From NCBI GenBank assembly GCA_000997105.1, contig LCEJ01000020.1:1-13242 (forward strand): a stretch of DNA of 13,242 nucleotides, read 5' to 3'. Source of the stretch: Candidatus Daviesbacteria bacterium GW2011_GWA2_42_7 (GTDB lineage Bacteria; Patescibacteriota; Microgenomatia; Daviesbacterales; UBA10151). Shown here piece by piece: positions 5,571 to 9,266 of this stretch. Position 1 is the first letter of the stretch. Every line of letters starts with the position of its first letter. A model generated the notes under the pieces. It saw only the letters and a list, made by a program, of their open reading frames with translations, searched no databases and was not told where the DNA came from. The position numbers and the translations under genes are program-made.

Positions 5571-5882
5571 TGGTTGCGGGGATGGGATTCGAACCCACGA
5601 CCTTGAGATTATGCTCTATGCCATTACTGGATAGACAGACTATACCTTCATCCATGTACCGTACGGTACATGGCGCTTGGCGTGTAATATAAGTTTTCCT
5701 CCGGATTATCCGGTACCTTATATATCAGTCGTTACAGGGGATGCACCAGGCGGTGCGTCCTTCCCACGGTATTACCCTTTGATAAACTTAGGGTTTCACC
5801 GTTATGAGCCAAGATATCATCTCAAATTACTTTGGGATGAGCCCAACTTGAGCCTCACGAGCTACCACTGCTCTACCCCGCG
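5571..5882 (-). tRNA. Initiator tRNA-fMet (CAU), split by a group I intron
   Basis: Exon 1 is 5851-5882 and exon 2 is 5571-5613, joining to 75 nt including an encoded CCA. Initiator hallmarks are present: position 1 C faces A72 (CGCGGGG against CCCCGCA), A11-U24 is in the D stem, and the T arm is GTGGG-TTCGAAT-CCCAT. The joined anticodon arm is TGAGG-CTCATAA-TCTCA with anticodon CAT at 5613-5611. Initiators normally have three G-C pairs at 29-31/39-41; here they are A-U, G-C and G-U. The gene is continuous with exon 1 ending in U33 and exon 2 starting at C34, the U-then-intron-then-final-G pattern of group I splicing. No other initiator tRNA is in this window. Confidence 0.9.
5614..5850 (-). 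ncRNA. Group I intron in the tRNA-fMet anticodon loop
   Basis: The 237-nt insert folds as a group I core (minus-strand order, plus coordinates descending). P1 is short: GGCU of exon 1 against GGCU near 5843-5840, with U33-G at the splice site. P2 is TCATC..CAAA with a GTAA loop (5840-5817). P3 is CTTGGC (5813-5808) with GCCAAG (5681-5676). P4 is ACGGT/ACCGT and P5 ACCCT/AGGGT, joined by A-rich GAA and AAT. P6 is GGGA/TCCC with a GCACC/GGTGC extension. P7 is GACT (5730-5727) with AGTC (5641-5638). P7.1 is ATATAAG/CTTATAT, P8 a 9-bp palindrome (5673-5652), and P9 CTATCCA-GTAA-TGGcATAG. The last nucleotide is G (5614). GNRA loops on P2 and P9 fit known tertiary contacts. There is no internal ORF. 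The hairpin between P7 and P3 suggests a subgroup IA-like intron. Confidence 0.88.
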
Positions 5883-5887
5883 AAGCT

Positions 5888-5893
5888 ATTATA
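5888..5893 (-). promoter_or_regulatory. -10 element TATAAT for tRNA-fMet
   Basis: On the minus strand TATAAT ends 5 nt before C1 of the tRNA, so the primary transcript would start almost at the mature 5' end. No good -35 is seen. Confidence 0.5.
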
Positions 5894-5980
5894 CAACTTT
5901 GAGCTGATTATTTATAGGTACAACTTTTGAATTGATTTTTAATATAAAACCATCGTAAGATAGAAGTATATCCTATCGAT

Positions 5981-6661
5981 ATGAGAAGAGATATTAAAAA
6001 ATACGAACAGGCTCATCAATTACGTCAAGCTGGAAAAAGTATACGAACAATTGCTAAGGAGTTAAAAATTAGTACTAGTACCGCCAGTATTTGGTGCCGT
6101 GGCATTAAACTTTCTGAAAATCAGAAAATTATTCTTGCTTTAAAGGGCCAAAACCGAGAATTATTAAGAAGTTTTGCTCAGAAACGACATCTAGAAAAAT
6201 TAGAGCGGAGTGAGAAAACTTTTAATCAAGCGAAAAACGAGATACTTAAACTACAAAAAAATGAATTATTTAATGTGGGGTTAGCGCTTTATTGGGCTGA
6301 GGGGTTTAAAAGTCATAAAGAGCAGCAAGTTGGTTTCTGTAACTCGGATCCACGAATGGTTAAATTCATATTGGAGTGGTTTAAAAAATCATTAGGAGTG
6401 GAGAAAGAAAACTTTACTCTCCGAGCTGAATTTAATATTAAACACAAAAATAGGGGAGAAGAAATACAAAATTACTGGTCAAGTTTCACGGGTATCCCGA
6501 GGTCACAATTTACTCAACCATATCTGCAAAAGGCCATATGGAATAGGGATTATGCGAACAAGGAAGTTTACTATGGAGTCCTAAGGATCAGGGTAAGAAA
6601 AAGCTCAGAACTGTTGATTAAAATTAGAGGTTGGATGGAAGGATTGGCCACAGCTATCTAG
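5981..6661 (+). CDS. HTH plus LAGLIDADG-like protein (possible homing endonuclease)
   Basis: The 226-aa protein begins with a resolvase-type helix-turn-helix (residues about 8-42: AGKSIRTIAKELKISTSTASIW), then a charged helical linker (about 45-95). From 97 it has FNVGLALYWAEGFKS, whose LYWAEG resembles the LAGLIDADG helix with Glu107 in the acidic position, followed by VGFCNSDPRMVKFILEWF, a layout seen in LAGLIDADG nucleases. The C-terminal part (FNIKHKNRGEE, YWSSFTGIP, LRIRVRKSSELLIKIRGW) fits one such domain, which would need to dimerise. It is divergent from tRNA-fMet, 98 nt from its 5' end, and ends exactly where an inverted copy of the tRNA 3' end begins. It could be the mobility protein of the intron, but similar HTH proteins exist without introns. 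It looks more AT-rich than its neighbours. A TATATC ends 8 nt before the ATG; no Shine-Dalgarno. Confidence 0.7.
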   Translation: MRRDIKKYEQAHQLRQAGKSIRTIAKELKISTSTASIWCRGIKLSENQKIILALKGQNRELLRSFAQKRHLEKLERSEKTFNQAKNEILKLQKNELFNVGLALYWAEGFKSHKEQQVGFCNSDPRMVKFILEWFKKSLGVEKENFTLRAEFNIKHKNRGEEIQNYWSSFTGIPRSQFTQPYLQKAIWNRDYANKEVYYGVLRIRVRKSSELLIKIRGWMEGLATAI

Positions 6662-6678
6662 AATCCTGTCCCCGCAAC
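6661..6678 (+). repeat. Inverted partial copy of the tRNA-fMet 3' end
   Basis: GAATCCTGTCCCCGCAAC on the plus strand matches the tRNA-fMet T-loop and acceptor sequence GAATCCCATCCCCGCAAC (minus strand, 5590-5573) at 16 of 18 positions, then diverges at CCA. The two copies face each other around 1.07 kb that holds the intron and the HTH gene. The first base is also the last base of that gene's TAG stop. The following ATGGTTAGCTCGG weakly resembles a tRNA D arm. It looks like a relic of recombination or integration at the tRNA end. Confidence 0.6.
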
Positions 6679-6694
6679 ATGGTTAGCTCGGTTG

Positions 6695-7105
6695 TTAGGG
6701 AAGATTAAAGTATTTATCTAAGGCTTTAAAATAATTACTTCTATCATCTAGCTCTTTATAGTTAAGCTTTGTAACCCATTTATATTCACTGTGCTCATCA
6801 CTAATTTTTACCTCACCTGATTTATATTTACACTTAAACCCTATTAGAAATACCTTTTTCCCAGCATTTCTATGATCTTGTCCAAATTCAAAATACCACC
6901 TGGTAAAAGGTTCTCCAACCTCAATTTCCAAGCCTGTTTCTTCCCTAACCTCTCTTTTTAGCGCCTCATCAAAATCATCTTCACCCTCTTGAATTTTTCC
7001 TCCTGGAAAATCCAGTCCCAATTTTGGATCAAAAAGTATTAAAACCTCGCCGTTCTTATCTATAAATGCCTTTTGACCTACATAGAAGAGTTTATCTTCA
7101 GCCAT
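6695..7105 (-). CDS. Nudix hydrolase
   Basis: The 136-aa protein hydrolyses a nucleoside diphosphate linked to another group, substrate unknown. The Nudix box runs about residues 36-60: GGKIQEGEDDFDEALKREV then REETGL, with the metal-binding glutamates E52, E55 and E56. The spacing between the first Glu and the RE pair is 8 rather than the usual 7, a variant also seen in other members. The N-terminal strands (QKAFIDKNGEVLILFD) and the C-terminal SDEHSEYKWVTKLNYKEL helix, typical of MutT-like proteins, complete the fold. It is a single-gene unit divergent from 7141. The ATG has no Shine-Dalgarno but TG-C-TAGAAT ends 6 nt upstream, so the mRNA is likely leaderless. Confidence 0.9.
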   Translation of the reverse strand: MAEDKLFYVGQKAFIDKNGEVLILFDPKLGLDFPGGKIQEGEDDFDEALKREVREETGLEIEVGEPFTRWYFEFGQDHRNAGKKVFLIGFKCKYKSGEVKISDEHSEYKWVTKLNYKELDDRSNYFKALDKYFNLP

Positions 7106-7111
7106 GGTTAG

Positions 7112-7117
7112 ATTCTA
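7112..7117 (-). promoter_or_regulatory. Extended -10 (TGC-TAGAAT) for leaderless Nudix transcript
   Basis: On the minus strand TAGAAT, preceded by TGC, ends 6 nt before the ATG at 7105, which places the transcript start at the start codon. Confidence 0.55.
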
Positions 7118-7140
7118 GCATATAAGACTAGGTAGCTTAA

Positions 7141-7674
7141 TTGCTTTTAACCTTTAGGTGTGTTAGCTTCGGGGTAGTGGGTATTGCAGAAAAGGCAGGA
7201 GCGTTTACTTTCCAACTAAGCGATAAAGAAGGCAGTATTGCCAGCAATCTAGCAAATTTTGTAAGGCATAGGGTTGCTTTACCCTGGGCTGTAAAAGCTG
7301 TATCAAATCTCTTTCAGGATGAGTATTGGGAAGTTGTGTGCAGAAAGGGCGAAGTTGAGCAAAGAGATAAAGCCTGGAAAGCCAAAGCAGATAAATTCCC
7401 TACCTTTTCAGAAAAAATTCTTGCCTTGCATGAAGCGTTAAATAAATCATATTCACAAACCACCCGATGTGTGCTGCATTTCGAGGATGCTGATGATATC
7501 TCTACTCAAATATTTTTAACCCAGTTATTGATGGCTCGGAGTAAAAGCGGTGCCGATTTAAAAGATCAGGCTGACCTAATAACGAAAGAGTTAGGCGCAG
7601 GATGGGAAGCTTTGGGAATGAAAAAGGTCGTGAAAGCAGTGCTTTTAGGAAGATTAGAACTTACTGGACAGTGA
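7141..7674 (+). CDS. Hypothetical protein
   Basis: The 177-aa protein is not recognised. It appears soluble and mostly helical, with no signal peptide, membrane segment or metal motif. Visible segments include SDKEGSIASNLANFVRH, PWAVKAVSNLFQDEYWEVV, a charged RKGEVEQRDKAWKAKADK helix and a basic, hydrophobic C-terminal helix (MKKVVKAVLLGRLEL). TTG 7141 is the first possible start because TAA lies directly upstream in frame; a TAGGTAG about 7 nt before it could act as a weak ribosome binding site. GTG 7177 is an alternative giving 165 residues. Its 3' end overlaps the convergent cupredoxin gene by 14 nt, so read-through would make antisense RNA to each. Confidence 0.7.
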   Translation: MLLTFRCVSFGVVGIAEKAGAFTFQLSDKEGSIASNLANFVRHRVALPWAVKAVSNLFQDEYWEVVCRKGEVEQRDKAWKAKADKFPTFSEKILALHEALNKSYSQTTRCVLHFEDADDISTQIFLTQLLMARSKSGADLKDQADLITKELGAGWEALGMKKVVKAVLLGRLELTGQ

Positions 7675-8053
7675 TAGAACCGAACATGGTGGGGTTTAGG
7701 TGGTCGTGGTAATCATAAGTCCCCGGATCCGGGAAAATAAGTGATTTTTTTTCTCCGGGTTTTAGTAAATCCACGGTATTTAAGGGTGGGTAGGCAAGGT
7801 GGGTGGGGTGGCCGGAGGAGTTGACCGTATGGTTAATGTTGTCTTCATTCACCCAGGTTACAACCTCTCCGGATTTAATAGTTATCTCTTTTGGGTTAAA
7901 ACCTTTATTGGTAATAGCCACTAATATTTCCCATACTTCCGTTGATTGGGTGGGAGTAGGTGCGGGGTTAGGTTGGCTTGGCCTTGAGCCTAAAAAATAC
8001 CACCCGATGGCTAAGACAGTTAAAGCAACAATAATAAGGATGTATCTTGACAT
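7661..8053 (-). CDS. Membrane-anchored cupredoxin-like protein
   Basis: The 130-aa protein has an N-terminal hydrophobic anchor (residues 4-21), a Pro/Thr/Ser-rich linker (24-38) and a cupredoxin barrel (about 42-130) that would lie outside the membrane. The first copper-ligand motif, NHTV with His75, is present. The second, normally Y-x-C-x2-H-x2-M, reads YHDHLNPTM (115-123): the cysteine of type 1 blue copper sites is replaced by Asp117 and the next ligand position by Asn120, while His116, His118 and Met123 remain nearby. A classic blue copper centre is therefore unlikely; it may bind copper differently or act as a metal chaperone. YHDHLNP variants recur in Patescibacterial cupredoxins. TG-G-TACAAT ends 6 nt before the ATG and no Shine-Dalgarno is seen. 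Confidence 0.87.
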   Translation of the reverse strand: MSRYILIIVALTVLAIGWYFLGSRPSQPNPAPTPTQSTEVWEILVAITNKGFNPKEITIKSGEVVTWVNEDNINHTVNSSGHPTHLAYPPLNTVDLLKPGEKKSLIFPDPGTYDYHDHLNPTMFGSITVQ

Positions 8054-8059
8054 AGCCCT

Positions 8060-8065
8060 ATTGTA
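8060..8065 (-). promoter_or_regulatory. Extended -10 (TGG-TACAAT) for leaderless cupredoxin transcript
   Basis: On the minus strand TACAAT preceded by TGG ends 6 nt before the ATG at 8053. Transcription should start at the start codon. Confidence 0.5.
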
Positions 8066-8102
8066 CCATCCCCGGCAACTGTATTTTTAATCCGGGGTGG
8101 AG

Positions 8103-8108
8103 TATAAT
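8103..8108 (+). promoter_or_regulatory. -10 element TATAAT for tRNA-Met
   Basis: A perfect TATAAT lies 14 nt before the tRNA 5' end, predicting a start near 8115. No convincing -35 is present. Confidence 0.55.
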
Positions 8109-8122
8109 TCTTTCGTTCCTAT

Positions 8123-8199
8123 GGCAGGGTAGCTCAGCTGGTTAGAGCACAAGATTCATATCCTTGCGATCGTGAGTTCGAATCTCACCCCTGCTACCA
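8123..8199 (+). tRNA. Elongator tRNA-Met (CAU)
   Basis: A 77-nt cloverleaf with encoded CCA. Acceptor GGCAGGG pairs with CCCTGCT with a G1-U72 wobble. D stem is GCTC/GAGC with loop AGCTGGTTA. The anticodon arm is CAAGA-TTCATAT-CCTTG, with an A-C mismatch closing the loop and anticodon CAT. T arm is GTGAG-TTCGAAT-CTCAC. The acceptor end (CTACCA, G1-U72) and UUCAUA loop resemble the Bacillus elongator tRNA-Met. A tRNA-Ile(CAU) read as AUA after lysidine modification is the alternative, but tRNA-Ile(UAU) at 3624 already covers AUA. Confidence 0.9.
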
Positions 8200-8200
8200 C

Positions 8201-8264
8201 GCACCATTCGGTGCATGGCTACGCAGAGACGTACCTGTTGGTACGTCTCGCCATAACCGAAGGT
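8201..8264 (+). other. Structured RNA segment downstream of tRNA-Met
   Basis: The segment after the tRNA CCA folds into one long hairpin: TTCGGT/ACCGAA (8207-8212/8256-8261), ATGGC/GCCAT (8215-8219/8250-8254), and a perfect 10-bp GAGACGTACC/GGTACGTCTC (8226-8235/8240-8249) with a TGTT loop. ACC/GGT outside extends the base across a bulged A. A 6-nt asymmetric bulge (8220-8225) lies on the 5' side. A competing small hairpin GCACC-ATTC-GGTGC (8201-8214) directly follows the tRNA. There is no ORF. It is co-transcribed with the tRNA and ends before a terminator, so it may be a small RNA or a 3' trailer. Confidence 0.6.
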
Positions 8265-8270
8265 AAGTGA

Positions 8271-8303
8271 GGGGTGCACCGTCTGGTGCGCCCCTTATTT
8301 TTT
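8271..8303 (+). terminator. Rho-independent terminator after tRNA-Met
   Basis: A 10-bp stem GGGGTGCACC/GGTGCGCCCC (one T-G wobble, GTCT loop) is followed by TTATTTTTT. It ends the tRNA-Met transcript just before the -10 of the next gene. Confidence 0.85.
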
Positions 8304-8306
8304 AGA

Positions 8307-8312
8307 TAAAAT
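8307..8312 (+). promoter_or_regulatory. -10 element TAAAAT for leaderless GIY-YIG gene
   Basis: TAAAAT ends 6 nt before the GTG at 8319 and begins 3 nt after the T-tract of the preceding terminator. No Shine-Dalgarno is present. Confidence 0.5.
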
Positions 8313-8318
8313 AACTTT

Positions 8319-8579
8319 GTGAGTTTTTATTATGTTTATGTCCTCAGAAGCTTAAAAGTAGACTGGATATATGTAGGCTCAACAGGGGACTTAAGGCAGA
8401 GATTCAAGAGCCATAACGATGGAGAGAATTTATCGACTAGAGGGTATAAGCCTTTTCAATTAATCTTCTACGAAGCGTATCTGAGCAAAAAGGATGCCTT
8501 AAGACGAGAAGAGTATTTTAAAACAACCAAAGGTAAAACTACCTTAAGGACAATGTTGAGAGAATACTTTAGTCATTGA
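8319..8579 (+). CDS. GIY-YIG nuclease-domain protein
   Basis: The 86-aa protein is a second single-domain GIY-YIG protein. VYVL (6-9) and IYVGS (17-21) are the paired signature strands. Arg28 (LRQRFKSHN) is the catalytic arginine, and the glutamates of LRREEYFK (about 64-65) supply the metal-binding acid. STRGYKPFQLIFYE is the conserved middle segment. It is distinct from the 5132-5377 protein and closer to the group that ends in KTxKGK. A repair or DNA-processing role is assumed from the family, not shown. GTG 8319 is the start because TAAAAT lies 6 nt upstream; this would be a leaderless GTG start. Confidence 0.87.
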   Translation: MSFYYVYVLRSLKVDWIYVGSTGDLRQRFKSHNDGENLSTRGYKPFQLIFYEAYLSKKDALRREEYFKTTKGKTTLRTMLREYFSH

Positions 8580-8672
8580 CCTGGGAACTTGTGGTTAACA
8601 AACTATCCCATATTGTTTGGTTGATAAGAAAGTTCGGCCAATCTGGCTCAGACTCATAGCAAATTTCCTCCC

Positions 8673-8700
8673 TTGACAGCTTTTAAGGCTGTGCTAATAT
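8673..8700 (+). promoter_or_regulatory. Sigma-70-type promoter TTGACA-N16-TAATAT
   Basis: A perfect -35 TTGACA (8673-8678) and a -10 TAATAT (8695-8700) preceded by TGC lie 16 nt apart. The predicted start is near 8707, about 32 nt before ATG 8739. The open frame extends through this promoter, so the longer reading from TTG 8673 is probably not translated. Confidence 0.7.
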
Positions 8701-8738
8701 CTCTTTGTCCCTTTGGGGCATCTTTTTTGGGCAAAATT

Positions 8739-9050
8739 ATGTTGGCTGAAGCTGAACCCTTCCAATCTATTAGTACTACACCAATCCGAGTCCAGGCTTT
8801 AAATGGGCATAACCGGCAGATTGAGCTGAAGGTTTTGACCGCAGAGTTGCCACCTCCCGACGTGTCGAAAGTTGAGGCTTGGGTAAACAGAATAGCTGGC
8901 AAAAGGGTCATTTTACAGGAATTGGACAGGAATAGGACGTGGGTAGTAGGCCTAGACCAACTCCTTAAGTTTGGTACATATTATGGCCCTCATGGACACC
9001 TAAAATTTGTCAGCATTTTTAGTGAATATCCGGGTAGTGATAAAGTTTGA
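8739..9050 (+). CDS. Hypothetical protein
   Basis: This 103-aa protein is not recognised. It is soluble, with short strands (TPIRVQALNG, RQIELKVLTAEL) followed by a helix (VSKVEAWVNRIAGKR) and a C-terminal strand-rich part (HGHLKFVSIFSEY). It has no membrane segment or clear active-site motif. The start is set at ATG 8739 because a near-consensus promoter occupies 8673-8700; the longer 125-codon frame begins inside the -35 box. No Shine-Dalgarno is visible before the ATG, leaving some doubt. Its TGA stop overlaps the -35 of the next operon promoter. About 90 nt before the promoter (8580-8672) hold nothing I can identify. Confidence 0.6.
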   Translation: MLAEAEPFQSISTTPIRVQALNGHNRQIELKVLTAELPPPDVSKVEAWVNRIAGKRVILQELDRNRTWVVGLDQLLKFGTYYGPHGHLKFVSIFSEYPGSDKV

Positions 9051-9075
9051 CAGTTCCCTATAGTTTTGTTAAGAT
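9047..9075 (+). promoter_or_regulatory. Promoter TTGACA-N17-TAAGAT for the trpS operon
   Basis: A perfect -35 TTGACA (9047-9052) overlaps the stop codon of the previous gene. Exactly 17 nt downstream is TAAGAT (9070-9075) with TGT just before it. The predicted start is near 9082-9085. An overlapping GATAAT (9073-9078) could serve as -10 instead; it ends 6 nt before the ATG of the leader peptide, the same spacing as other leaderless genes here. Confidence 0.7.
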
Positions 9076-9084
9076 AATCCCAAG

Positions 9085-9141
9085 ATGGATACATTGATCT
9101 TACAAGGTCAATATCGTTGGCATTGTTACTTTAGGCAGTAA
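9085..9141 (+). CDS. Putative leader peptide (18 aa) of the trpS operon
   Basis: An ATG placed at the predicted transcript start opens an 18-codon frame, MDTLILQGQYRWHCYFRQ, ending with TAA at 9139-9141. Codons 11-17 read Arg-Trp-His-Cys-Tyr-Phe-Arg, an unusual run of rare and aromatic residues, with the single TGG at 9118-9120. The stop codon sits in the loop of the inner stem (GCAG/CTGC) of the leader hairpin, and the TGG codon lies within that hairpin's outer 5' arm. This is the arrangement expected of a translated attenuator, in which ribosome position decides RNA folding. The operon ends in tryptophanyl-tRNA synthetase, so tryptophan supply is a possible signal. It is short and could be chance; no Shine-Dalgarno exists, so it would have to be leaderless. 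Confidence 0.4.
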   Translation: MDTLILQGQYRWHCYFRQ

Positions 9142-9246
9142 ATCTGCTGGAAGTTTTCGTGCCAAAATCCATTAAATAAAACAAAGAATTTAAAAACAAA
9201 AGTAAAAAAGGAAAGCACCGGAAACCGCCAGCAGGGCGGTTTTTTT
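9094..9246 (+). promoter_or_regulatory. Candidate transcription attenuator leader
   Basis: Between promoter and gene 9267 the RNA can form hairpin 1 (TTGATCTT 9094-9101 with AAGGTCAA 9104-9111, innermost pair open) and nested hairpin 2: TTGGCA/TGCCAA (9117-9122/9160-9165), ACTT/AAGT (9128-9131/9151-9154), GCAG/CTGC (9135-9138/9144-9147). An unstructured A-rich stretch of about 50 nt (9166-9215) leads to a terminator. CTGCTGG (9144-9150), partly in hairpin 2, is perfectly complementary to CCAGCAG (9228-9234), which is part of the terminator 5' arm and loop. The two states are mutually exclusive. The class is not one I recognise: no T-box consensus and no known riboswitch core was seen. Confidence 0.55.
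9222..9246 (+). terminator. Intrinsic terminator just upstream of gene 9267
   Basis: AAACCGCC (9222-9229) pairs with GGCGGTTT (9235-9242) around loop AGCAG, followed by T's to 9246. It lies 20 nt before the ATG of a co-directional gene and after that gene's likely promoter, so it would act as a conditional terminator. It could also end read-through from 8739-9050. Confidence 0.8.
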
Positions 9247-9266
9247 GTGGGAAAAAGGAGAAAAAG

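Noticed and set aside
5652..5673. 22-nt perfect palindrome considered as an operator or recombination site
   Set aside because: It fits the P8 hairpin of the group I intron, which explains its position and symmetry.
3624..5882. Recombinase and two tRNA genes considered as the boundaries of an integrated element
   Set aside because: No direct repeat of either tRNA 3' end was found flanking the recombinase; the only tRNA-end copy is inverted and lies beyond tRNA-fMet.
5677..5907. Plus-strand 76-codon open frame across the tRNA-fMet intron
   Set aside because: It covers intron core pairings and tRNA exon 1 on the opposite strand, has no start signals and no protein-like pattern.
8673..8738. 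N-terminal extension of the gene at 8739 from TTG 8673
   Set aside because: The TTG is the first half of a perfect TTGACA -35 box and the extension runs through the -10 and predicted start.
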